Positions 9,365-18,088 of a DNA stretch of 64,000 nt are shown here, one piece after another; the first letter of the stretch is position 1; every line of letters starts with the position of its first letter. The translations under genes and the position numbers were made by a program. The stretch is from Pedobacter polysacchareus (GTDB lineage Bacteria; Bacteroidota; Bacteroidia; Sphingobacteriales; Sphingobacteriaceae): positions 558,001 through 622,000 of the forward strand of contig NZ_JAHYSS010000002.1 of NCBI RefSeq assembly GCF_019802255.1, given 5' to 3'. The notes under the pieces were generated by a model, which saw only the letters and a program-made list of their open reading frames with translations, ran no database searches and was not told the DNA's origin.

Positions 9365-9853
9365 TTAATATAAATCATTGTCTTTCAGGACTTCCATGAT
9401 CAAATTATTTTCAAAACCCTTTGTCATTAAGTGTGTAATCAGCTTATTCCTTCTTTTATACGGATCATTTTCCTTAATTAAATTCGACTTTTTCTCCGCA
9501 GAAACCAATATAGCTTTTAAATAATCATCATAATCAATCGTATTTAAAGCTTTTAAAATCATTTTCTCAGGTACCTTTTTGAGTTTTAAGGCTTGCTTGA
9601 TCTTTATTTTACCCCATTTCTTGATGTTGAACTTGCCGGAAACATAAGCTTGCGCAAACCTTTCTTCATTTAAATAGTTGGTCATGATGAGTTCAGAAAT
9701 GTTTTCTTCCACCTCATCAGGCCTTAATCCCCATTCATAAAGCTTATTCCTCACTTCCTGCTGTGCGCGTTCCTGATAAGCACAATAGTGCTCAGCTTTG
9801 AATAAAGCTGTTTTCTTATCGTATTTGACGGTTTTTTTCTCTGAATTTTCCAA
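9365..9853 (-). CDS. recX: RecX family regulatory protein
   Basis: RecX modulates RecA filament growth. The protein (162 residues) has the three-repeat helical RecX layout: RAQQEVRNKLYEWGLRPDEV, then YLNEERFAQAYVSGKFNIKKWG, then RRNKLITHLMTKGFENNLIM. The start must be the TTG at 9851-9853: an in-frame stop lies just upstream and no early ATG exists. The -7-like TATTATTG ends a few bases before it. No recA adjoins. The next gene in the other direction is murF-alr, 182 bases away. Confidence 0.9.
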   Translation of the reverse strand: MENSEKKTVKYDKKTALFKAEHYCAYQERAQQEVRNKLYEWGLRPDEVEENISELIMTNYLNEERFAQAYVSGKFNIKKWGKIKIKQALKLKKVPEKMILKALNTIDYDDYLKAILVSAEKKSNLIKENDPYKRRNKLITHLMTKGFENNLIMEVLKDNDLY

Positions 9854-10023
9854 TGTTTACAATAATACACAATCAAGACCTACCAGAATTAGAAATCATA
9901 TCAGCTTTTAATAATATTGACGTTTTTAATACAAATTAAGTATTTAACATCATTAAAGCGTGGATCGGCAAAGCAAATCATACTTAAATTACAGGCAAGC
10001 GATGGTTATCCCTGCAAAAACTT

Positions 10024-10031
10024 TAATTTTG
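10024..10031 (+). promoter_or_regulatory. -7 element of murF-alr, four bases before the ATG
   Basis: TAATTTTG matches TAnnTTTG and ends 4 bases before the ATG, implying a leaderless or nearly leaderless mRNA. I see no clear -33 box. Confidence 0.5.
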
Positions 10032-10035
10032 AACC

Positions 10036-12495
10036 ATGAGCAGTACTACCTATACTATTGACCATTTTGCGGAAATTCTTCATGCAAAAGCTTTTATTCC
10101 TCAGCCGGAACTGATCGTTACCAGACTGGTAATCGATAGCAGAACGGTAATTGACCCTGAAAGCTCTTTATTTTTTGCTTTGCAGGCAAAGCGTGATGGT
10201 CATGAGTATCTGAAAGAGGCTTATGCTAACGGAATCCGTTGTTTTGTGATCAGTAACGAACAGTATTTTAATATTTTTCCGGATGCAAACATGCTGCTGG
10301 TTGAAAATGTGGGCTTGGCTTTACAGACATTGGCCATTGCTCATCGCAATCAATACGACTTAAAAGTACTGGCCATTACCGGAAGCAATGGGAAAACTAT
10401 TGTCAAAGAATGGCTTTATCAGCTTTTAGCCGCTGATTACAATATTATTCGCAGTCCTAAAAGCTTTAACTCTCAGATCGGAGTACCGCTTTCGGTATGG
10501 AATATCCGGGAGGAACATACACTTGGGATTTTCGAGGCCGGAATCTCCAAGGAAAATGAAATGGAAGCACTCCAACGCATTATCCAACCAACAATTGGGG
10601 TATTAACCAACATAGGGGAGGCACATGCCGAGGGTTTTCCTTCTCAGAAGGTGAAATTGCTGGAAAAATTAAAACTATTTAAAGCCGCGGAACTATTTAT
10701 TTATTCCCCAGAATATACCAGCGGAATTCCGATTCAGGAACTTCCTGGACAAAGGAAATTCTCCTGGAGCTTAAGCCAAAAAGCAGATCTGCAGATTTCT
10801 TTCGTGGAGCCAATTGAAGACAAAACTTATATTCGTGCACTCTATAAAGCTGCGGAAATAGAATGTCTGATCCCGTTTAGCGATAGGGCTTCTGTTGAGA
10901 ATGGCATTATTTGCTGGGCCACCTTACTTTCAATGGGCTATACACCAGAAGAAGCGGATGCGCGCCTCGAGAGATTAAATCGGGTAGGGATGAGGCTGGA
11001 ATTAAAAAACGGCATCAACCAATGTTCCGTAATTGATGATTCTTACATTGCCGATATCCCTTCACTTGCGATAGCACTTGATTTTCTAAACCTTCAAAAT
11101 CAGCACCCTAAGAAAACATTAATCCTATCCGATTTACATGAAACCGGGAAGAAGGAAAGCCTGCTGTATAAAGAAATTGCGGACCTGCTCAAACAGAAAA
11201 ATCTGCAGCGATTGATTGGGATTGGTCCTAATATCTCTTCTATGGCCTCCTTGTTTGACTTGGAAGCCTCATTCTTTGAAAGTACCCAGGATTTTATAGA
11301 TCATTTTCCAGCGGTACATTTTTATGATGAAACCATACTGGTAAAGGGAGCCAGAAAGTTTGAATTTGAGCGCATTAGTAAGCTGATTGCCCAGAAAGTT
11401 CATGATACGGTATTGGAAATAGACCTGAACGGGCTTGCCGGAAATCTACAGTTCTATAGGAGTAAGCTGCAGCCTGGCGTAAAAATCATGGCTATGGTGA
11501 AAGCATTTTCGTACGGAAGCGGCAGCTTTGAAATTGCCAATGTATTACAATACCATAAAGTTGATTACCTGGCTGTAGCCTATACAGACGAAGGTGTGGC
11601 CTTAAGAAAAGGTGGGATTACGATGCCGATTATGGTGATGAGTCCTGAGCCTTCTGCATTTGATGCTATTGTGAAATATAAATTGGAACCGGAAATTTAT
11701 AACCTGGATATCTTGAATAGCTTCTTGAACTTCCTTCATTTTGAAATCAGGGATTATCCGGTACATCTTAAAATTGATACTGGAATGCACCGGTTGGGAT
11801 TCGAAGAAAATGAAGTTGATGAGTTATTGCAAATCCTTCAGGGTACTAAAAAACTCAAAGTGGCTTCCGCTTTTTCTCATTTGGTAGGCAGTGATGAAAT
11901 CCAGCACGATGAGTTTACGAAACATCAAATTGAAAGGTTTAAGTCTATGGCGCAGCAGATAGCCGAGGGACTCGATTATAAATTTATCTGGCACATCTCG
12001 AATACTTCTGGCATCTCCCGTCATCCGGAAGCCCAGTTTGATATGGTACGTTTAGGTATCGGTTTATATGGACATGATAGTGGGTTAAACCACAATAAAG
12101 GACTGCAAACCGTAGCCGTATTGAAAACAACCATCACTCAGGTAAAGAAACTGAAGCCAAATGAAACTGTTGGTTACGGCCGACAAGGGCTTTTACCTGA
12201 CGGAGGAACGATTGCAACAGTCAAAATCGGTTATGCTGATGGCTATACCAGAAGGTTTGGAAACGGGGTCGGAAAGATGCTGGTTAATGGTCAATTGGTG
12301 CCAACCGTTGGTGTCATCTGCATGGATATGTGTATGTTGGATGTAACAGGATTAGATGTTAAAACCGGCGATGAAGTGATCGTTTTTAATGGAAAGCTGA
12401 CTGTAGCGATGCTTGCTGAGCAGATCGGAACCATACCCTATGAGATTTTAACGAATATTTCACAAAGAGTTAAACGGATTTATTTTTATGAGTAG
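10036..12495 (+). CDS. murF-alr: Bifunctional MurF ligase / alanine racemase
   Basis: Two peptidoglycan enzymes in one 819-residue chain. The N-terminal half is UDP-MurNAc-tripeptide:D-Ala-D-Ala ligase: the ATP loop GSNGKT is at 116-121 (variant of GTNGKT), with NIGEAHAEGF and SYIADIPSLAIALDFL. The C-terminal part, from about residue 455, is alanine racemase: the PLP lysine is K489 in MAMVKAFSYGSG, followed by HLKIDTGMHRLGF, HISNTSGISRHPEAQFDMVR and VGVICMDMCMLDVT. The fusion is known in Bacteroidota and would couple D-Ala supply to its use. DUF502 follows by 9 bases but has its own -7 box. Confidence 0.97.
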   Translation: MSSTTYTIDHFAEILHAKAFIPQPELIVTRLVIDSRTVIDPESSLFFALQAKRDGHEYLKEAYANGIRCFVISNEQYFNIFPDANMLLVENVGLALQTLAIAHRNQYDLKVLAITGSNGKTIVKEWLYQLLAADYNIIRSPKSFNSQIGVPLSVWNIREEHTLGIFEAGISKENEMEALQRIIQPTIGVLTNIGEAHAEGFPSQKVKLLEKLKLFKAAELFIYSPEYTSGIPIQELPGQRKFSWSLSQKADLQISFVEPIEDKTYIRALYKAAEIECLIPFSDRASVENGIICWATLLSMGYTPEEADARLERLNRVGMRLELKNGINQCSVIDDSYIADIPSLAIALDFLNLQNQHPKKTLILSDLHETGKKESLLYKEIADLLKQKNLQRLIGIGPNISSMASLFDLEASFFESTQDFIDHFPAVHFYDETILVKGARKFEFERISKLIAQKVHDTVLEIDLNGLAGNLQFYRSKLQPGVKIMAMVKAFSYGSGSFEIANVLQYHKVDYLAVAYTDEGVALRKGGITMPIMVMSPEPSAFDAIVKYKLEPEIYNLDILNSFLNFLHFEIRDYPVHLKIDTGMHRLGFEENEVDELLQILQGTKKLKVASAFSHLVGSDEIQHDEFTKHQIERFKSMAQQIAEGLDYKFIWHISNTSGISRHPEAQFDMVRLGIGLYGHDSGLNHNKGLQTVAVLKTTITQVKKLKPNETVGYGRQGLLPDGGTIATVKIGYADGYTRRFGNGVGKMLVNGQLVPTVGVICMDMCMLDVTGLDVKTGDEVIVFNGKLTVAMLAEQIGTIPYEILTNISQRVKRIYFYE

Positions 12496-12500
12496 TTTTG
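12493..12500 (+). promoter_or_regulatory. -7 element of the DUF502 gene, overlapping the murF-alr stop
   Basis: TAGTTTTG matches TAnnTTTG and ends 4 bases before the ATG at 12505. It overlaps the murF-alr stop codon, so it may be chance or an internal leaderless promoter. Confidence 0.35.
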
Positions 12501-12504
12501 CAGT

Positions 12505-13095
12505 ATGAACAGAATTGGTAGAGCCTTGTTAAGATACATCATCAAAGGACTCTTAATTGTATTGCCTATTGCGCTAAGTATTTTTATTGTGATCGTTGCT
12601 GTAACCACAGTAGACAGTTGGCTAAACGTGAACAATATTCTGGGAGTTGATCCTCATACAGGAGCCAGCAGGAACATTCCTGGTCTTGGTTTAGCACTTG
12701 TAGTGGCCATCACGCTTGTTGCCGGTATTTTCGTTACGAATTTCGTAACTGAACCTATGTATAACTGGTTTGCCAGAATCCTGGACAGACTGCCTATCCT
12801 TAAATTTATTTATTCTTCCATAAAAGACCTTACAGAAGCCTTTGTTGGTGATGAAAAGAAATTCAATAACCCCGTGCTGGTAGAAGTAGAGGGTGATTTG
12901 AAGCGAATTGGGTTTCTAACCCAGAATGACTTGTCAGCAATCGGCCTCCCAGGAGAATCTATTGTGTATTTTCCCTTTTCTTATTCCTTCGCCGGACAAG
13001 TATATGTAGTGAAAAATGAGAAAATCAAGCCTTTAAATATGACTGCCGCAGAAGCTATGAAATTGGTGGTTTCAGGCGGAGTCAGTCATTTCTAA
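12505..13095 (+). CDS. DUF502 family membrane protein
   Basis: 196 residues with two hydrophobic segments (about 11-33 and 56-77). They are followed by the conserved DUF502 stretch: RILDRLPILKFIYSSIKDL, VLVEVEGDLKRIGFLTQN and the IVYFPFSYSFAGQVYVV region. The family is widespread in bacteria and its biochemical role is not settled, so none is assigned. It lies 9 bases after murF-alr and faces the LOG-family gene across a repeat and terminator region. Confidence 0.88.
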   Translation: MNRIGRALLRYIIKGLLIVLPIALSIFIVIVAVTTVDSWLNVNNILGVDPHTGASRNIPGLGLALVVAITLVAGIFVTNFVTEPMYNWFARILDRLPILKFIYSSIKDLTEAFVGDEKKFNNPVLVEVEGDLKRIGFLTQNDLSAIGLPGESIVYFPFSYSFAGQVYVVKNEKIKPLNMTAAEAMKLVVSGGVSHF

Positions 13096-13124
13096 ATGAT
13101 TTAAACCCAAATCTAGTATCCATT

Positions 13125-13269
13125 TAATCATTATGAAATTAAGACTTAATGGTCATGAAATCAGTAATTAATCATCATGAAATTAAGACTTAATGGTCAT
13201 GAAATCAGTGATTAATCATCATGGAATTATGGCTTAATGGTCATAAAATCAGTAATTAATCATTATAGA
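13125..13269. repeat. 44-bp tandem repeat, three full copies and a partial fourth
   Basis: Copies start at 13125, 13169, 13213 and 13257, exactly 44 bases apart. Each opens TAATCATNATGNAATT and goes on to ...CTTAATGGTCATNAAATCAGTNAT. The first two copies are nearly identical, the third has several substitutions and the fourth breaks off after ~13 bases. There is no coding frame through it. It lies in the gap between convergent genes. Confidence 0.92.
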
Positions 13270-13319
13270 AGCAGCGCTTAATTAAGTGAAACACCTGCGA
13301 CCTTACTTAGTTATCATCG

Positions 13320-13403
13320 AAAAAAAAGATAGTTGATCACCCGACATTCAAATTTTTCGCCCTTCAGCGAAAGATTTGAGGAGGGGAGCAACTATCTTTT
13401 TTT
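13320..13403. terminator. Large bidirectional terminator hairpin
   Basis: Outer arms AAAAAAGATAGTTG and CAACTATCTTTTTT pair. Inside them TCAAATTTTTCGC and GCGAAAGATTTGA form a second stem with one G-T pair. The A-run on one side and T-run on the other let it serve both the DUF502 gene and the LOG-family gene, which converge here. Confidence 0.8.
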
Positions 13404-13476
13404 AGCGTACCCGAATTAATCCTGGCAAAAATATTGTGTTCAGCATACTGAAACTTGAAACACCAACCAGTAAATC

Positions 13477-14184
13477 TTAGAAATTCGGTTTTAACACATA
13501 CTTATCATAGAACCTGAAAATATGCTCAGCAGCTTCTTCTGCTGTATCTACTAACCTAAACAGGTTCAGATCTTCCGCATGAATGTTATGTTCTTTATTC
13601 AGCATGGTTGAAGTAATCCAATCTACTAAACCACCCCAGTACTCTTTTCCTACCAATACAATCGGGAATCTGGCAATTTTGCCAGTCTGAATCAAGGTAA
13701 TCGCTTCGAAAAGCTCATCCATTGTGCCCATACCACCAGGTAATACGACAAAACCTTGTGAATATTTCATGAACATCACTTTCCTGATGAAGAAATAATC
13801 AAATTCTAATAACTTATTATGGTCAATATATTTGTTGTGGAACTGTTCAAAAGGAAGGTCAATGTTTAAACCTACAGACTTTCCTCCATTCATGTGCGCG
13901 CCTTTATTTCCTGCTTCCATAATTCCGGGGCCACCACCGGTGATCACGCCATATCCGCGTTCTGTAAGCAACCTGCCACATTCTACTGCAATCTCATAGT
14001 ACTTATTTGTTTCCGCTGTTCTCGCGGATCCGAAGATAGACACACATGGGCCAATTTTCGCTAATTTCTCAAAGCCATCTACAAATTCTGCCATGATTTT
14101 AAAGATCTGCCAGGAATCCGTAACTTTTATTTCCTGCCAGTTTTTGTTCTCAAATGCACTTCTAATTTTCTCTTCACTTGTCAT
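13477..14184 (-). CDS. LOG family (TIGR00730) nucleotide phosphoribohydrolase-like protein
   Basis: Rossmann-fold protein of the lysine decarboxylase-like/LOG family. Characterised members cleave the N-glycosidic bond of nucleoside monophosphates, releasing base and ribose 5-phosphate; the name comes from cytokinin activation in plants. The diagnostic motif PGGMGTMDELFEA is present, preceded by GGGPGIMEAGNKGAHMNGG and an N-terminal GSARTAETNKYY. Length 235. It is followed upstream by a symporter gene with a 19-base gap, so the two may be cotranscribed. The true substrate in this organism is unknown. Confidence 0.88.
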   Translation of the reverse strand: MTSEEKIRSAFENKNWQEIKVTDSWQIFKIMAEFVDGFEKLAKIGPCVSIFGSARTAETNKYYEIAVECGRLLTERGYGVITGGGPGIMEAGNKGAHMNGGKSVGLNIDLPFEQFHNKYIDHNKLLEFDYFFIRKVMFMKYSQGFVVLPGGMGTMDELFEAITLIQTGKIARFPIVLVGKEYWGGLVDWITSTMLNKEHNIHAEDLNLFRLVDTAEEAAEHIFRFYDKYVLKPNF

Positions 14185-14202
14185 TCTATAGATATTTAGT
14201 TC

Positions 14203-15711
14203 TTAAAATCTGGTTTGCAATGCTGTTTTTTTACTGATCAGCAACAGTCCGATAAAGGTGATCAATCCGTTCACCAGAATCAGTTCCACACTAAACGTAT
14301 ATCCGCCAAGTAAAGTGGCAGAGTTTGCGTTGAGCAGGTAACAAATCAATGGTGATAGGATACATACTAAAGGTACTAATTTATCATGAAGTCCTCTGTT
14401 CTTCATGAAAAGGCCAAAGCTATATAAGCCAAGTAGTGGTCCATAAGTATAGGAAGCTACTTTAAAAATCCCTTTAACCACTGACTCATCATTTAAAGTA
14501 TTGAAAACAATGATCACCACAAACATCAGCAGCGAAAACGCAATATGTACCAGGTGTCTTTTCTTTACAGCTCCATCCGCATTGGCATTTTCAGCCTTAG
14601 CCATGTGCAGGAAATCTACGCAGAACGAGGTTGTTAATGCGGTTAATGCCGAATCGGTGGTGGCAAATGTTGCCGCCGTTAAGCCCAGCATAAAAACGAT
14701 GGCCGGTACTACACTTAAATGGTTGAGTGCAATTTCCGGGAAAAGAAAATCCGTTCTTGGTTTTCCAGTGATGTGATCCAAAGGAATCTGAATGCCGTTT
14801 TTAGTTGCATAGATATATAACAAAGCACCTACACTCAGGAAAAAGATGTTTAGGATCACAAAGATGCCAGTGAACGTAAACATGTTTTTTTGTGCCTCCC
14901 CAATAGTTTTCATACTCAGGTTTTTTTGCATCAAATCTTGATCCAAACCTGTCATCGCAATCGTAACAAATACGCCTCCAATGAACTGTTTACTGAAATG
15001 GAAGCCATTGGTCATGAAGTCTTCGTAAAAGAAAATCTTGGAATAACCACTTGTTTTAATGGCTTCAAAGGCTTGCGGGATATTCATATTCAGGCTGCTG
15101 CAGATGAAATACAGCGTCAGAAAAACTGACAATACCAGGAAAAACGTTTGCAGCGTATCTGTGATAATAATTGTTTTTAACCCACCTTTGAAGGTGTAGG
15201 ACCAGATGAGCGCCAAAGAAATCAATACCGTTACCCAAAATGGAACCCCATAACTGTCAAAGATAAAACGCTGTAAAACAATTACCACCAGGTATAAACG
15301 GAAAGCGGAGCCTATCGTTCTACTGATTAAAAAGATGGATGCAGCCGTCTTATAACTGTAAAAACCCAACCTTTGTTCGATATAGCTATAAATCGAAGTC
15401 AGCTTCATCCGGTAATATAATGGCAGCAATACTGTTGCGATAATGATAAATCCGACCGCATTTCCCAATACAAATTGAAAGTATTGGAATTGATTGCCGG
15501 AAGGTGCACCTACTTCTCCGGGAACGGAAATGAAAGTCACACCGGATAAAGCAGTACCAATCATCCCAAAAGCAACCAGGTACCATTTTGAATTTCTATT
15601 TGCAATAAAGAAGGTAGCATTGTCTGATGATTTTTTGGAAGTAGCGAAGGCGATAACGATCAATAGCAGGAAATAACCAATCAAAAAAGACAAAAGTATA
15701 GCTGGGCTCAT
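14203..15711 (-). CDS. Sodium:solute symporter family (SSS) transporter
   Basis: 502 residues with about 13 hydrophobic helices. The N-terminus (SFLIGYFLLLIVIAF, then NRNSKWYLVAFGMIGTALSG) has the typical SSS first helix, conserved loop and TM2. A later ATFATTDSALTALTT segment matches the sodium-site helix of the family (SSxDS-like). The substrate cannot be read from sequence. It lies upstream of the LOG-family gene and divergent from recR. Confidence 0.9.
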   Translation of the reverse strand: MSPAILLSFLIGYFLLLIVIAFATSKKSSDNATFFIANRNSKWYLVAFGMIGTALSGVTFISVPGEVGAPSGNQFQYFQFVLGNAVGFIIIATVLLPLYYRMKLTSIYSYIEQRLGFYSYKTAASIFLISRTIGSAFRLYLVVIVLQRFIFDSYGVPFWVTVLISLALIWSYTFKGGLKTIIITDTLQTFFLVLSVFLTLYFICSSLNMNIPQAFEAIKTSGYSKIFFYEDFMTNGFHFSKQFIGGVFVTIAMTGLDQDLMQKNLSMKTIGEAQKNMFTFTGIFVILNIFFLSVGALLYIYATKNGIQIPLDHITGKPRTDFLFPEIALNHLSVVPAIVFMLGLTAATFATTDSALTALTTSFCVDFLHMAKAENANADGAVKKRHLVHIAFSLLMFVVIIVFNTLNDESVVKGIFKVASYTYGPLLGLYSFGLFMKNRGLHDKLVPLVCILSPLICYLLNANSATLLGGYTFSVELILVNGLITFIGLLLISKKTALQTRF

Positions 15712-15777
15712 AGTATGTTTTTAGCAGCTAAATGTAAGAAAATCATATTTTAAAAATCAAATAACGGAAGATAAATA

Positions 15778-15785
15778 TAAATTTG
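15778..15785 (+). promoter_or_regulatory. -7 element of recR, four bases before the ATG
   Basis: TAAATTTG matches TAnnTTTG and ends 4 bases before the ATG at 15790, implying a leaderless mRNA for the recR operon. Confidence 0.5.
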
Positions 15786-15789
15786 TAAA

Positions 15790-16407
15790 ATGAACTTTTC
15801 ATCCAAGCTTCTCGAAGACGCTGTCAACGAATTTTCTAAGTTACCGGGAGTCGGACAAAAGACGGCATTACGCTTGGTATTGCACTTGTTAAACAAGGAA
15901 CAGGAAGAGGTTTCTAACTTCGGGAATTCCATTATTAAACTGAGACAAGAGATCAAGCATTGTGCAGTTTGCCATAACATTTCGGATCATGTACACTGTG
16001 AAATCTGTACCGCTAACAAACGGGATAAAGAAATTATTTGTGTGGTAGAAGATACCAGAGACGTGATGGCTGTAGAAAATACCTCGCAATATTTTGGCGT
16101 TTACCATGTATTAGGAGGTTTAATCTCGCCAATGGATGGTATCGGCCCGGCTGATCTTTTTATTGATTCCCTGGTGCAGCGTGTGGCAACCAGTCCGGTT
16201 AAAGAAGTGATTTTAGCATTGAGTGCAACCATGGAAGGAGATACCACTCTTTTTTACCTTTATAAACGTCTTAAAGATTTTCAAATCCCGATCACAGCTA
16301 TTGCTCGGGGAATCGCCTTTGGTGGTGAGCTGGAATATGCAGACGAAATCACCCTGGGCCGCTCTATCATTACAAGGGTGCCTTATGAAAACTCATTAAT
16401 CAAATAA
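15790..16407 (+). CDS. recR: RecR recombination mediator
   Basis: Works with RecF/RecO to load RecA at gaps. It has an N-terminal helix-hairpin-helix (LPGVGQKTALRLVLHLL), a four-cysteine zinc site (CAVCHNISDHVHCEIC at about 56-71), a Toprim core (IICVVEDTRDVMAVE) and the C-terminal HVLGGLISPMDGIGP. The final IARGIAFGGELEYADEITLG is the family end block. 205 residues, standard. First gene of a likely operon with an SDR oxidoreductase 5 bases on. Confidence 0.97.
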   Translation: MNFSSKLLEDAVNEFSKLPGVGQKTALRLVLHLLNKEQEEVSNFGNSIIKLRQEIKHCAVCHNISDHVHCEICTANKRDKEIICVVEDTRDVMAVENTSQYFGVYHVLGGLISPMDGIGPADLFIDSLVQRVATSPVKEVILALSATMEGDTTLFYLYKRLKDFQIPITAIARGIAFGGELEYADEITLGRSIITRVPYENSLIK

Positions 16408-16412
16408 TCAGC

Positions 16413-17228
16413 ATGGATTTTAAGAATAAAGTAGTCATCATTACCGGGGCATCTTCCGGTATAGGAAAAGCTTGTGCCGAAGAATTTGCCAAACGTGGTG
16501 CAAACCTTGTGCTTGCTGCCCGTCAGTATGTAACCCTTTGCGAAGTTACTGCCGATCTGGAAAGTAGATACGGCATTCGTGCGGTTGCTGTTCAAACGGA
16601 TGTGAGTAAAGAGCAAGATTGTGAGGAATTGACTAAACAAGCCGTACTCAGTTTCGGTAAGATCGACATTCTGATCAATAATGCTGGTTTGTCGATGCGC
16701 GCATTGTTCAATGACCTTGACCTTTCTGTCTTGAAAAACCTGATGGATGTGAACTTTTGGGGCACTGTATATTGTACAAAATATGCTTTGCCAGAAATTT
16801 TGAAAACCAAAGGCAGTATTATTGGCGTATCTTCTATTGCAGGTTACCGCGGACTGCCCGGACGTACCGGGTATTCGGCTTCAAAATTTGCCATGAATGG
16901 ATTTATGGAGTCTTTAAGGACAGAATTGTTGAAAACTGGAGTACACGTGATGGTGGCTTGTCCTGGTTTTACCGCTTCAAATATCCGCGTTACAGCATTG
17001 GGAAAGGACGGTGCTGCGCATGGGGAAACTAGTATGGAAGAAGGTAAAATGGTGACTGCCGATGTGGTAGCAACCACTATTGTGGACGGCATTGCGGCAA
17101 GAAAACGTACATTAATCATGACCGGACAGGGTAAATTAACCGTCTGGCTTAATAAATTGTTACCTGCGTTGACCGATAAATTGGTGTTCAACCACTTTAC
17201 CAAAGAGAAAAACGCATTGATAAAATAA
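16413..17228 (+). CDS. SDR family oxidoreductase
   Basis: Classical short-chain dehydrogenase: TGASSGIG cofactor loop (residues 11-18), NNAGLSMRA, VSSIAGYRGLPGRTGYSASK holding the catalytic Ser, Tyr (YxxxK) and Lys, then the CPGFTASNIR region. The C-terminal tail is like that of short-chain dehydrogenases of the DHRS7 type. NAD(P) preference and substrate are not evident. It lies between recR (5 bases) and a hydrolase (3 bases), so it is cotranscribed. Confidence 0.9.
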   Translation: MDFKNKVVIITGASSGIGKACAEEFAKRGANLVLAARQYVTLCEVTADLESRYGIRAVAVQTDVSKEQDCEELTKQAVLSFGKIDILINNAGLSMRALFNDLDLSVLKNLMDVNFWGTVYCTKYALPEILKTKGSIIGVSSIAGYRGLPGRTGYSASKFAMNGFMESLRTELLKTGVHVMVACPGFTASNIRVTALGKDGAAHGETSMEEGKMVTADVVATTIVDGIAARKRTLIMTGQGKLTVWLNKLLPALTDKLVFNHFTKEKNALIK

Positions 17229-17231
17229 CAC

Positions 17232-18074
17232 ATGAAAACCAAGGTATTACTGATGCTATTCGCTTTCTTAGGACAAATATTCACTTCTGCTGCCCAGATC
17301 AGCGTAGAAAAAGAGGTTGATTATGCTCAGGAAAAAGGGAAGGCCAGTAACCAGTTGAATATCTATTACCCGGCAGATACGGTCGCTAAAAAAGGAGTGG
17401 TTATTTTCATTCATGGAGGATCCTGGAGCAGTGGTAAAAAGGAAACTTACTGGTGGCTAGGTAGAAATCTTGCACGTAAAGGACTGGTTGCTGTCCTCCT
17501 AAATTATGGATTAGCCCCCGATCAGGAATATCCGCAAATGGCGGCTGACTGTGCAGCTGCAGTAACCTGGGTAGCTAAAAATATAGCACGTTACGGTGGA
17601 AATCCAGAAAGACTATTCCTGATGGGACATTCTGCCGGTGGTCATCTTGCAGAACTGATCAATGCAGATCCTCAGTACTTAAAAGCTGCAGGATATCAAG
17701 GTAAAATTAAAGGGATGATCTTAAATGATGCTTTCGGCCTGGATATGAATGAATACCTGAGCAAGGCAGATCACGATGATAATTATTACAATTTCCTGCG
17801 CACGTTTACGGAAAATCCGGAAATATGGACGAAAGCCTCTCCACTAAATTATGTGCAGCAAATCAAGAACCCTCATCTGATTTTTTACGGGGAAAAAACA
17901 TACCCAGCGATACAAATACAATCAGAACGTATTCAAAAGCAGTTAACTGCAGAGCAGGTGCCGAGTTCAATCTATGTGATCAAGGGTAAAAAACACGTGG
18001 GCATGATTAGTCAAATGATTTTTGGAAGCAACCAGCTGTACCAAAAGATCCTTGATTTTGTAGCAAAGAATTAA
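17232..18074 (+). CDS. Exported alpha/beta hydrolase (carboxylesterase-like)
   Basis: A signal peptide (MKTKVLLMLFAFLGQIF..AAQ) precedes an alpha/beta-hydrolase fold. The oxyanion segment FIHGGSWSSG is of the HGG type seen in hormone-sensitive-lipase-like esterases. The nucleophile elbow is GHSAGGH, an acid candidate lies in the HLIFYGEK region, and the His is in KGKKHVGM. Length 280. Third gene after recR and the SDR; it ends 15 bases from the convergent K+ channel gene. Substrate unknown. Confidence 0.85.
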   Translation: MKTKVLLMLFAFLGQIFTSAAQISVEKEVDYAQEKGKASNQLNIYYPADTVAKKGVVIFIHGGSWSSGKKETYWWLGRNLARKGLVAVLLNYGLAPDQEYPQMAADCAAAVTWVAKNIARYGGNPERLFLMGHSAGGHLAELINADPQYLKAAGYQGKIKGMILNDAFGLDMNEYLSKADHDDNYYNFLRTFTENPEIWTKASPLNYVQQIKNPHLIFYGEKTYPAIQIQSERIQKQLTAEQVPSSIYVIKGKKHVGMISQMIFGSNQLYQKILDFVAKN

Positions 18075-18088
18075 TTTGAAGCAAAGCA

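Noticed and set aside
13125..13269. Possible CRISPR array
   Set aside because: Units are contiguous, 44 bases each with no unique spacers between conserved repeats, and no cas gene is near.
16844..17284. 146-residue frame antisense to the SDR gene
   Set aside because: Lies fully opposite well-recognised coding sequence (SDR and hydrolase) and has no family features; it is a frame shadow.
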